Shown here: positions 22,064 to 32,037 of the stretch, piece after piece
Layout: every line of letters begins with the position of its first letter
How positions within the stretch are numbered: the stretch's first letter is position 1
Assembly: GCA_030704615.1 (NCBI GenBank)
Contig: CM060733.1
Location: forward strand, 7,690,001-7,754,000
Origin: Takakia lepidozioides
Taxonomy: Eukaryota > Streptophyta > Takakiopsida > Takakiales > Takakiaceae
Direction of reading: 5' to 3'
DNA length: 64,000 bases
Notes under the pieces: model-generated
Databases searched by the model: none
Seen by the model: the letters and a program-made list of their open reading frames with translations, nothing else
What the model was told of the DNA's origin: nothing
Program-made: the position numbers and the translations under genes

Positions 22064-25000
22064 ATGGAGGATGCTTGTGAAAAAGGTGGAGCGGACTGGT
22101 TGGATTTTGTGCACCAAACCAGACTGAAGAAGGAGCGAAGGTACTGGTACTCACCAGATGAGTTTGATCATAAAATAGTGGAAGCATTTGTAGACCTTCG
22201 CGCCCGGAAGCCCAAAAACTCGAATTGGCAAAAGGACAAGCTCTTCTGTCCCTTCTGTGAAGAGGTAATCAAGGACAAAATCCAACTAAATCGGCATTGT
22301 GTTGACACGGGTTGCAAGGAGGCTGTTGCAATGATTCCACGGGATTTCAAGCCTTGGCCGATACTGAAAGAAATGTCGATTGTCAAATAGGCCACAATGC
22401 GCTTGCGCGGATCAGTGCTTGACCCCCGCACTTTGGAATTAGACGAAGTGCGCGCACGGTATGGCGTCCATTGTGGTGGCCCGTCAATGGAGGATTTGCA
22501 AGTGCAGGAAACGCTGGACGCTCCCAGAAAACGTAAACTGAGTGATGGGGCCCAAAAAAAGGAGAGGCAAAAAAAGGAGAAGGCTGCAAGGTCTGCTCGC
22601 GAGGCAAGGGCAAAATCCACGCAACAGACTGAACCCCGTCCTGGGCGGCAGACCCACACCATCAGTACTGATACTGAAAGTGAATCTGCTCAGGGCCTGG
22701 AAGGGGTGACAAGTCCAGTGGACATTGACTTGCCTGACCAGACTCGGCAGCAGACTCACACAAATATCGCGATCCATGCCATCGGCTTAGGGTCAAAACC
22801 AAAAACTCAACAGAGCACTGAAGGGCCAGTCTGCCCTGGCACATTGCGCCTCGTTGACTTTGGGCTTTTCCCACCAGAGTGCCCACCAATTGGGGATCCA
22901 GACTTCTTCCGTTATTTCTACAGAGTTGCCTAGTCAGGTCTGCTACGCACATTAATCCGACAGGCGGAACAGAACTGGTTGAACAGCTTTGAAGATGAAG
23001 ATGACGATGATGAAGTAGAGGAGGTAATGGTCAATCTGACCGCCCAGTCTGTTCTTTGTGCTGTTTGAGTCCATCATCGGGGTCACGTTGCCTATTCAGT
23101 CTGGTCAGTCCCCTGCGTTCTCTCCTCAGTCCGCTGGCTCAGTCCGCTCGTCAGTTAGTCTGTTTTATATCGCTGCATTACTTACTGAGTCCGTTTGTCA
23201 GTCCGCTGGTCCAGTCCAATAGTATAGTCTACTAGTTGCCTCCACCCTACGTACGCACGTTACAGTCTGCTGGTCTGTGAGTCCAGTCCGCTGCATGAGG
23301 TGAATATAGAGTCCACGTCTATGTTCGTGACGTCGAAGTTCTCTGCCGTGTACCAGGATGAACGTGTTTCTATTCGTAGGGCCATTCAAGCTTGGCGGAA
23401 ACCTAGCAATGATGCTCCTTTACAAGCGACTTCAGTGCGTGCGGAAGTGGACCGCGTGCGAGAGTACATATTATTGAAGTATCCTGGGTCATCTGCTGCT
23501 ATAGCGACATTACATATTGAAGACGCGTCGGGGGGGAATGCGTCTGGGACAGCCGAGTCTGCCATCCAGCAGACTCCCATTCAGCAGGCCGTCATCCAGC
23601 AGACTCCCGTTCAGCAGCCTGTCATCCAGCAGACTCCAAGAGAGCAGACTCCCAACGAGCAGCCTGTCATCCTACAGACTCCTCTCTAGGAGCCCATCAT
23701 GCAGCCCATGCCAATGGGAAGTCATGTCATCCAACAGATTGTGGACCAGCAGACTGTCTTTATCTCACATAGCACGGCGCTTTTTGCAGTTTGGCGATCG
23801 CCATCACCAGTAATTCGCCCCGGAGCTGAAGACCTCACACTTCCCCGGCTTAGGGTAGGAGAAATTAATCCCCATTTGGATTGGCATAATGAGCTCCACC
23901 GGATCGTTGCGGACCGCCGGTGGTCATTTGTACCCTTTCATTATTCCATGGAGTTTTCTATTGAGGAAGCCAACCATGTTCTAGAAGCCGCCTCTGCTAT
24001 TGCCATTGAAGCCACAAACGACCAAAATGCGCTGCCTCTACTTGTGCAGCTGATTCTCATGGATGACCCATGACCTGAAGACCTCAGACATATGCCTATG
24101 GCACATCCAATTTTTGGGGTGCGAAGAAAGCACTTGTTCGGATTGACTGAGGAGGACTTTGAGCGCATGGCAACTTCCTTCCTACAACACAGATGGATGC
24201 AATTTGGCAATTTCCGCTCATACAACAAGTTGATGAAGGATCTGCATAGTTTGAGGATGGACTTACTCCATGGAACAGACCATTCACATAAGTTTGTGGT
24301 GGATGAGGCATTGCACTGGTTTGCATTGGTGATGGAGCGAGCAGTATTCGACATTGTTTTGCAGAATCCCAATGTTTTCAAAGTCCTGTGGTGTGGGATC
24401 CCAACTGAAGACCGCATCGGCGCCATTGCTCATCTCGATGGAGCATGCCTGTGCCGGCAAATCAAGGACATTGGCCTCGTCGGAAATCTCTTGGAAGGTA
24501 AAATGTTATGGGCAACTTTCGTGTTTCAGCTCAATTTCTTTTGCCAATTTTTTTACAAGTTCACATTTGCATAAACATGTGTTGCAGGGCGAGTTGATTT
24601 GGGAGACAAGCAAGTGCAGGCTGCTTTCGACTCTTTTGCCAGAGGTGCAAGGGACCTTGTTCTGGCTTTACAAGGAGTTCGGGAGACTGTCCAGCAGACT
24701 GGCCACAAGAATGTCAAACAACATATTCCCCACGACACATGTGGGCAGACTGCCCAAGTGCTGGAGACCGAGCATGTGCACCAGACCGTCCCGGGTAATA
24801 GGCCGGATCACTCCCAGCAGACTGCCCCGCACACACATACTCAGTATGTGCAAACAGTACTGAGCGGGCAACGAACTTTGCAGACTTTGCAGCAGACCGG
24901 AGAACAGGCCGGCCAACAGACTGCCTCTCATCCGACTGTGCAGCAGACCAGCGAACATTGCCACCAAACTGCCCCTCAGCAAACTGTACAGCAGACCGAC

Positions 25001-26581
25001 AAATCCAGCCTGCAGATTGCCCCTCAGCAGACCGTGTAGCAGATTGACAAATCCAGCCAGCAGATTGCCCCTCAGCAGACTGTGCAGCACACTGGCAAAC
25101 CTACTCAGCAGATGGCCGAGCAAACTATCCAGGAGACTAACAGCCAGTCTGTTCCCTGGATTGTGCAACAGACTCGGATGCACTGGCCTCACCGGGACCC
25201 TGTGGACGAATTTCTGTTGAGTTCCCAACAACATGTTTTTGGATCTGCCAGTATGAGTGTTTTGACCGAGTCCACTTTTCCCCCAGGCACATTCACTGAC
25301 AACGTCATCAGGTCACCGGTAAAGCATTCTTATCCAGCTCCCCGTGGCCTGCCTTCTATGACCTTCCAGGTTAGTCCGGTTTTCGTGCGCTCAGTGGCGA
25401 AAGCCATAGATGAGTCCTACGTGATGACCGAACTCAATCTGGGAACGCAAAACCGTATCATAGATCTTACAGAAGAGTCTGAGGAAGCAATTGCCGGTGG
25501 GTCTTCCATACATGTTCTTGATGTTTCCCAAGTCCATGGAGATCCGAACACCCAGCCGGCTGTCCACCAGACTGACCAGCATACTGAACAGTGGACACAT
25601 GGAAGGACTGCCGAGCAACGTGTGGCGGGGCAGCATACTGTCTTCATTGATGAGCAGACTGAACCGCAGACTAACCAGCAGACTGCACATGTCACAGATG
25701 GAAGGACTGACCAGGATGGCTCGGAGTGGCAGACTGCACAGCTCAGCTCTGACTGCACAATTCAGATTGCACGGCCTGACCAGCACACTGCACACTTCAC
25801 AGAGGGAAGGACTGACAACCAACCTGCCACCGAGCACATTGCCCACATTGAGGAAGAGACTGAACCGCAGAGTTGCCAACAGACTGCACAGTTCACAGAC
25901 GAAGAACCGGCGGCCGAGCAGACTGCCCACATTGAGCAACAGACTGAACATGCTGGCAGGCACACTAACAAGGAACCACATGCGGCGCAGATACCGTCTG
26001 GTATAGCGCTGGATTACATGGAATCTGCTCCCTCACCCCTTGGGCAGGTTGTACCATTTCATCTTTCAGCACTGTTGTTTATGTTTTAGCACAATGTGAA
26101 ATTGGACTAATTCGACATTTTGCTCGGTATCCTCACAGGATGTTCGTCCCTCCGTCGGTAGACTGTCTACTTCTGAGGACATGACATCTTCCGCCCATGC
26201 TGCAAATGTGGGATCGACAGCCAAGAAAGGTGTGGGGGTAAGCACGCCCCTCGATGCGCGGGTCAGTTCTACGCATGCGACCCACGAAGCTGCAAAGACA
26301 GGTCCAGCAAGTGTAAACAAACCTGCTGACCAGCCTCTGTTGCGAAGTAGGGCGGCAGCGCTGCGTTTGTCTGCTCTATCCAGCCCGCCTACAGCTGTCC
26401 CTGCTTCCCAGGGGAGAGGCAAAGCCAAGAAGCGGACTGTCGTGGACCATGCTGAGGAGGTCGAGGAGGGTCCGAGTACCAAGAGATCGACGAAGAAAAA
26501 GTCTGGCGTCTTTATGAACAAGAACCGCAAGCTGGCCTTGGACATGGACAAAGATGTGGGTCGTTTCCTGGAGCAGCACAG
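22064..26581 (+). pseudogene. E2 accessory gene, exons 1-4 (Gln-Gln-Thr-rich protein)
   Basis: The exons are 22064-23023, 23339-24497, 24588-26047 and 26139-26581. All junctions keep one reading frame (phases 0, 1, 0, 2) with GT-AG borders. ATG 22064 is chosen as the first Met before the conserved-looking block. Exon 1 has a C2HC finger candidate (CPFCEEV...RHCVDTGC) and a Lys/Arg coiled stretch. Exon 2 has a folded-looking segment of about 250 residues (from FISHSTALFAVW to DIGLVGNLLEG) with no family that I recognise. Exons 2-3 contain dozens of QQT units written CAGCAGACT. Exon 4 ends in a basic tract (KKRTVV, STKRSTKKKSG). Five in-frame stops occur (22388, 22931, 23687, 25037 all TAG; 24071 TGA), each one C-to-T step from CAG, or from CGA for the TGA. 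There are no frameshifts. Function unknown; perhaps a DNA-binding partner of the transposase. Confidence 0.7.
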
Positions 26582-26880
26582 GTGAGTATTGTGCTCAGTC
26601 TCCTTGTCTGTCTTTGTCGTTAAGTGCTTTGCGCTCTGTTGTGGTCAGTCTACATGCTGGTCAGTCTGCTGCTGGTTTCATCATTGTCTGTTGTGGTTAG
26701 TCTTGTCAGTCTGATGAATTGTTCAGCTTGTAGAGTGTTTGGTACCATGTTGACGTCAATCTGTTCAGTACATGAGGCTTCCCGAAGGATGGTCTGCTCT
26801 GTGCAGGATGGGTGCTCGGTTTGGCAAAGCACATGCTCTGCACGTGAAGGCAGGTAATTCCATGCTGATGTTTTTTGAAG

Positions 26881-28129
26881 GGGACCCACGGTTGATCCGG
26901 TGACCGCTGTAAACTTGTTGAAGGATATGGAAGACCTCATGTACTGTAGAGGGGGACCACGCAACGAGAAAAGAGCGCTTCGGTGGGTTGCAAGGAGAAT
27001 CCGTCGTATGAGGTCAAAATACCCAAAAGGACATGAATTTCTTGACTATATCGAACAGTACTGGAAGCCCAAAATAGCAATGTGGTGTACAGCAGCCCGC
27101 AATGTCCCTCATGCGAGCCAAGACACAAACGCAAGCATTGAGGCATACCATGGAAATCTGAAGGCAAGACTTGCCATGGGGAAATGCAAGATGAGTGGTC
27201 GTAGAGTGGACTGGCTTATATGGGAACTCATTGGCCGTGTGCTAACACACTACTGGTACGCAATCCATTTGAAGACCCACGGGTTCATAAGAAATGACAA
27301 ACACGAAAAGTACATATCCAGTTCTATACTTGCGGCACGAGACATTCATGCTAAGAGTGTTACTCTTCCCTTAGGTCATGGTGAACCAGCCTACGTTCTC
27401 AGCAGCAACCACCCCGACACAACATACATTGTTTACAATCCTGATTGCGATTGGGGTTGTTGCACGTGCCCATGGGCAATGAAGGGAAACTTATGCAAGC
27501 ATCAGGTCCGTGTCCTGAAGATGTTTCACCCTGACCTGCAGGATGGCCTCCTTGTGCGCGCTTGTGGCATGGCGCTGGGAACCATTCATGGATGATTACC
27601 TAACTTGCTCTTGGGCAATGGTGCTGGCGACATCGACGAATCCAATCAGTTCATGGAAAGACATCCTCCGGACGACTTCCCCTACGACGAGGCACCTCTG
27701 CAGGTCTCAGCCTCATTGGAACAAGAATTCGCGGACATACTTCGCATTGTAGGTGATGACAAATACCTGGAGGCACATGCCCGATCTGCTCTTCATATGT
27801 GCAGAGGGCAGCTCGTTGATATCCTGGCGAAAAGTGCGGCTGGAATGTTGCACCCTGCGGCAGCGAAGGCTTTCCGTCCTCTGAACGACAACAACAACAT
27901 GTCTCTGAAAATGAGACGAGATTTCGTGGAGGCCTGGAAAACCCGGCCTAGGGTTTTGCGGAGAACCAGCAAGAGGGTGTCTGCACCTGCACCTGCAGCA
28001 CATATATACTCGAAAATTTGCAAGGTTTCAGGTCGTGTAGATGTCACGAAGAAGACAATATATGTCTGCAATGCCTCGAAAACAGACAAGGTTTCACGTC
28101 GTGTAGGTGTCACGGAGAAGACAATATAA
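26881..28129 (+). pseudogene. C-terminal half of MULE transposase with SWIM finger (E2)
   Basis: The exon starts after TTTTTTGAAG at 26881 and continues the reading frame of the accessory gene exon ending at 26581 (AG|G, phase 2). It reads LLKDMEDLMYCRGGPRNEKR, then QDTNASIEAYHGNLKARLAM, which holds the Glu expected as the third catalytic residue. Then comes the SWIM zinc finger (CTCPWAMKGNLCKHQVRVLK). A TGA stop at 27593-27595 fits CGA to TGA, and the frame then stays open to 28129 through ADILRIVGDDKYLEAHARSA and into a 66-bp repeat. The part with the two Asp residues and the C/H motif is on the opposite strand (30950-28735). Whether the accessory splice is used in vivo cannot be told from sequence. 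Confidence 0.8.
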
Positions 28130-28285
28130 GTCTGCAATTCCTCGAAAAGAGACAAGGTTTCATGTCGTGTAGGTGTCACGAAGAAGACAATATAAGTCTG
28201 CAATTCCTCGAAAAGAGACAAGGTGACATGTCGTGTAGGTGTCATGAAGAAGACAATATAAGTCTGCAATTTCTTCTGGTAGCAT
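28020..28285 (+). repeat. 66-bp tandem repeat, 4 copies, at the 3' end of the E2 plus-strand gene
   Basis: GTCGTGTAG recurs at 28032, 28098, 28164 and 28230, exactly 66 bp apart. The period is a multiple of three. The gene's frame stops in the second unit (ATATAA), while another frame stays open through all four units as a Cys-rich 22-residue repeat. CAGTCTCCCAACGGACTC phrases follow at 28310-28435. Confidence 0.88.
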
Positions 28286-28734
28286 TGTCCCTTTCTGAAA
28301 TACAAGTCCGCAATGGACTAATGCACAGTCTCCCAACGGACTCCTCCAGTCTCCCAACTGACTCCCACACAGTCTCCCAAGCATAGTCTCCCAACGGACT
28401 CACACACAGTCTCCCAACAGAGTCACAGTCAACAGATTGCGAGCGCCAGTAAGCCAGTCTGCTGGTCAGTCTGCTCACCACACTTCCACCTCATCCCTGC
28501 AACTTATGCCAATCCAGCGTCCCAGTGGACTCATGGACATGGTGCCTCCCAGACTAGGTACCAGACCCAGCAGTCCTAGCCTCGGCAGCGTACTGCTCGC
28601 ACATTCAAGCTCAGCAGACTCGGGTGCACAGTGCATGGAAAAATTGACACCATTGTGTCCATTGAGTTTAGTGACAACTTTACAAAACATGCCAAATCGA
28701 TACTTGCAAGCCCCACAGGCTTACAAACACTTAC

Positions 28735-30950
28735 CCATTTCATTCTGTGCCAACCATACCTTCATGCTCTTCTTGCATGATTGCTTCACCCATGCCTTGC
28801 GGACATGCCAAAGGCAGAGGAAAATGAGTACTCCTTCAAAAACAATTCTGCACAACACACATGGTACACATTAGAGTCTTGGGATCGGATTGCAATGGTG
28901 GACTGCCGGAGTGGACTGTAACAGCGACCTGTATCAGCGGGCAGAGCCACTGGACTCGCCCAGTGGACAGTACAATGCCATGACGTTGATGTGTTGGAAT
29001 AACCCCATTGGACTACCCAGTGGACTTCCCCATTGGACTTCCCCTAGCTAGGACTGGGGCAGCGGACTGCCCCAGGGACTGCCGAGTGGACTTGGCAGCG
29101 GACGGCCGACCCCAGTGACTTGGCAGCGGACTTGGCAGCGGAGTGCCGAGCGGACTGCCAGCGGACTTGCCAGGGGACTGATGACCGGACTTGACAGCGG
29201 ACTTCCAGTGGATTTGCCCAGCGAACTGCCATCGGGTTTTGCCACAGGAGTCTACCAGTGGACTATAGCAATGGACTGCTGCAGTGGACTTCGACAATGG
29301 ACCGGTGCTGTGGACCAACAAACTTACCGAATAGCATTGATTTCTGCTTCGGCATCGTCCACAATGAAGGCATTGGGTCGCCAGCTCGGCAAATGTGCGA
29401 GGAGTGAATCGCGCAAGGCTCTCATCCACGGAACCAGGTCTCTTGTCCGATTCCTCGCGGATAGGATATAGGCAACTGTTATACCGTTCAACCACTCGTC
29501 GAAGACCATCAACGTGTACAATGGGAACTGTTGGAATGCACAATGTAAGATGGTCAGAGCATGCAAATTCCGTTCAGTTCTGCGCGAGAAGACTTCATAA
29601 GAGTGATGAGGTCTGTAGCGGTTCACAATGGGTCTGCCTCTCGGTCTTCCGCAACGTACACAACCCTAAACATACAGAAAGGGTCAGCACACCAAATATT
29701 ATGTGAATGTTGCATGGTACTATGCTATCATGCTCGTACAAGTCCATGGAATCGTTCGAATAGTACCTTGTCATGATTTGTCCCAAAGGTTGCATCACAT
29801 GCAACGATACGGTCATGTCCTAGCTCCAGCATTCGTCGTTTCTGCCACGGAGTCTGTATGCCAATAGTGAATGTCAAATCTCCATCAAAATGCTCGAATG
29901 TTGGCTCTAATTTCTCCTCTTGATAGAAAAAAACGGACGCAGGATTCTGGTCTCTCCACATGCGCACACTCTCTGCATCATCGGCGTGCTTTTTGAAGGT
30001 TTGCCACGCACGTTTCTCGGCAAGGTTGCGAACATCTTGCTCCAACAAGAAATCATCGCGGGTCCATGCATCGCCCAAGCCGGTGTTGTTCATCACGTGC
30101 TCTTTATGCTCCATCATGATTTGGGCGACCGACAGGCCTCGGCACAAACACTCGACGACCCAGGCTTTCAATTCCTCGCTAATGTGTGGTGCATAGGCGT
30201 GGCGGGTGTTCCTGAACTCTGCGGACTTCCCATGCGAGGGTTTCCCTTGCGCATCTGTATGCTCCATGTTGTTGTAGTACGTGAGGACACAGATGTCAGG
30301 GGCGAGATAGCATTGCTGGACCTTGAAACAACATTGGCAACCACGTTTGTAAGACTCTCCATACTCCGACTTCTTTCTCCTTGGGCCTTTATGAGGGCAA
30401 GATGTTCCAGCACCCACAAGAGGTCCTCCACGCTTCTGTTTTGGATCCTCCACTATTGCCTTGTTGGTGCGCTTGTCATCACGACCGTAGCAGCATTGAT
30501 ACCTGGACAAAAAATTCTAAAATCGATATCCAACGATTTGAGGAAGCATAAAATCAGAGAACTCGTGAAACAAAAAATGACAACAGACATGCAATGAAAC
30601 GTCAAAATGACTGAGGATGGTGCACACATAATACTGGACATAAATGTGTTGGCTCTGGGTGCTTTTCGCGAGCCGGGTTCCACTTTAGAATGGACATTCA
30701 CCCAAAACTGAGTGGGGTAGTCCTCCAAACTCTCCTCTCCCAGGACGAAGTCACCAACTCTATCCCAAGGTATGCAGGCCTTTTCAACATTCACTCGCAC
30801 ACCCATAAACCCATATTGTGTCTCACTCTTCCAATGGAGATCCTTCCTGTTGAAGGGTCCTGGTTTTGTTGTTTGCAAACATTGTCGAAGAGGCCGTATA
30901 AGCGGGCTTTCCGTGATCAGTATATCATCGGGTTTTGCTTCCACGTCCAT
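28735..30950 (-). CDS. N-terminal half of MULE transposase (E2), partial
   Basis: Minus-strand exons 30950-30628, 30502-29767, 29527-29328 and 28847-28735 join in phase (2, 0, 2) with GT-AG borders and no stops. Exon 2 holds a Cys cluster (YQCCYGRDD, CQCCFKVQQCYL), as in MULE zinc-finger regions, and ends DRIVACDATFGTNHDK with the first catalytic Asp. Exon 3 reads PLYTLMVFDEWLNGITVAYI and FIVDDAEAEINAI, the second Asp. Exon 4 reads FLCLWHVRKAWVKQSCKK, the C/H motif. It ends at a GTAAGT donor in phase 1 with no continuing exon found below it on this strand. The missing Glu and SWIM portion is present at 26881-28129 on the plus strand. The start codon lies about 145 bp inside the right terminal repeat, so the promoter is probably in the repeat. 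Confidence 0.82.
28895..29325. repeat. GGACTG/CAGTCC-rich tract in E2
   Basis: GCAGCGGACT, CAGTGGACT and GGACTGCC phrases occur about every 15-20 bp. This is the inverse orientation of the CAGTCCGCTG phrases seen in the left part of E2. The tract fills the intron between minus-strand exons 29527-29328 and 28847-28735. Confidence 0.8.
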
Positions 30951-31094
30951 GCCCTATACAGTACAAAGGACACGCTTCTGAACATGCAAGAAACGCGCCG
31001 CAGTACAAGACACGATCGACAACGTGCCAGGAGAACAGTGCACACGTTCGCGGCTGCTGGCAAGTGGCAGGCGGCAGGGATGCAGGTTTGAATT

Positions 31095-31405
31095 GCAGCC
31101 CTAAAAATGGAGGGCTCGGATGGGTTATGGGAATGGACGGTGGCGATCCTGCGCCGTCATCGGACTGGCGGACTGGCAGACTGCTGGGCAGCGGACTGGA
31201 GGGCAGCGGACTCATGGGCGGGGGACTGGCCGCGCGGCGGACGGGGACGCGGGCGCGGTTGCTGCAGCCGTGCCCGCGGCTGGGTGACCGTGCGCAGCGG
31301 CGGGCGGGGTGGGCGGGGTGCTGGGGAGCCGGGCGTCCGTGCGGGGGGCCCACCGGCCATATCGCACGTGCCCATTGAAGACCCTATTATCTTAAAATGA
31401 GAGGC
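31095..31405 (-). repeat. E2 right terminal inverted repeat (311 bp)
   Basis: Read on the minus strand it matches the left arm throughout, with scattered substitutions (many C/T or G/A). It has a shorter CAGTCYG tract, having lost about 40 bp of copies and gained one CTCCAGTCCGCTGCC unit. Confidence 0.92.
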
Positions 31406-31639
31406 CTGTTTGGAGGCTCACACCACAACAATACTGGTATCAACAACAATCTCATCATACCAGCCTAGCTGGGTATGGTATATACCGCAATATGGAGCGA
31501 GGTATGTATTGCCCGGGGTATTGGCCACCGTACCTACCAGCCATGTATGGTCTTACCCACCCATGTTGATGTCAATATTGATACCCGGGTTGGACCTATA
31601 TACCGGGCCAACACTTTGCTACCATAGATAGTTCGCAGC

Positions 31640-31960
31640 TTCTAATCATCTCCTTACAATCCTCCTCTAGGCAAAGGCTTCTTCTAGCTGAAGCCTCTTA
31701 TGCTGTTTACTGTTCAGCTCTCCACCTAGATATTCTGTCTGTGTCCAGGCCCGTCACTTGGGTTCATCCCTGCTTCTTGAATTTTCGCTTGGTTCTCATT
31801 GTTCATGCGTTACTGCTCTTCGGATTATCTGTCACGGCCTCATGTGTTTGGGCCTTATGGTGGCTTTCAATCGGGTCTATAAGGGTTTTAATCTTTTTCC
31901 CTTCAATAATCTTAATAAAGCTCTCTACTCCTCTTTCATTAAAAAAAAAGAAAAGATCTG
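31640..31960 (+). mobile_element. possible LINE-like 3' tail
   Basis: A noncoding stretch ends CTTAATAAAGCTCTCTACTC followed by TTTCATT and A(9). AATAAAG close to a short A-tail is the usual 3' end of plant L1-type retroposons. No reverse transcriptase sequence is attached, so the element would be strongly 5'-truncated. Confidence 0.3.
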
Positions 31961-32010
31961 TAGATATGTGATAATTACACATCAATAAAATCATATTGAA
32001 AATGACATGA

Positions 32011-32037
32011 CCCCCCCCCCCCCCCCCCCCCCCCCCC
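32011..32037. repeat. homopolymer run of 27 C
   Basis: An uninterrupted run of C, followed by A/T-rich sequence with poly-A stretches. Its true length may be uncertain because such runs are error-prone. The 32.04-32.88 kb stretch after it holds short GTTACA/GTGTAACTC phrases and nothing coding. Confidence 0.9.

Larger units (their letters stand above)
19723..31405. mobile_element. E2: complete-ended Mutator-like element, 11,683 bp
   Basis: Long terminal inverted repeats (19723-20057 and 31095-31405) begin GCCTCTCATTTTAAGATAAT at both ends. The element is flanked by a perfect 9-bp direct repeat, CTGTTTGGA (19714-19722 and 31406-31414). A 9-bp duplication with long inverted repeats is the signature of the Mutator superfamily. 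Inside are a plus-strand gene (22064-28129) and a minus-strand gene (30950-28735) that together contain all the recognisable parts of a MULE transposase with a SWIM finger. The intact duplication shows that insertion happened as one piece and fairly recently. Confidence 0.92.
19326..31616. mobile_element. older hAT-like nonautonomous element, split by E2
   Basis: Sequence at 19326 (CAGTGTTGGACTGGTAT) matches the reverse complement of sequence ending near 31616 (ATACCGGGCCAACACTTTG) with few mismatches. The two parts, 19326-19713 and 31415-31616, make an element of about 590 bp once E2 is removed. Both share GGTATCAA-type wording. The flanking 8 bp (TCTCTACC against TTGCTACC) match only imperfectly, so the class call is tentative. 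Confidence 0.45.

Noticed and set aside
24668-25234. 188-codon minus-strand ORF with repeated Leu-Leu-Asp-Ser-Leu phrases
   Set aside because: It is the antisense reading of the CAGCAGACT repeats in exon 3 of the E2 plus-strand gene. It has no domain, and the sense frame has splice and domain support.
25391-25981. 196-codon minus-strand ORF and overlapping 113-codon ORF
   Set aside because: Shadows of the same Gln-Gln-Thr-coding region. Leu/Ser/Cys-rich composition follows from the repeat.
22064-28129. Alternative genetic code or programmed stop readthrough to explain the in-frame stops
   Set aside because: The host genes in the window use standard stops. Both TAG and TGA appear, all one C-to-T step from CAG or CGA, and the gene is in a transposon, so decay is simpler.
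28018-28386. Cys-rich 22-residue repeat peptide (SCRCHEEDNISLQFLEKRQG type)
   Set aside because: It is an alternative frame of a 66-bp tandem repeat without its own start context. It is not treated as a secreted peptide or toxin gene.
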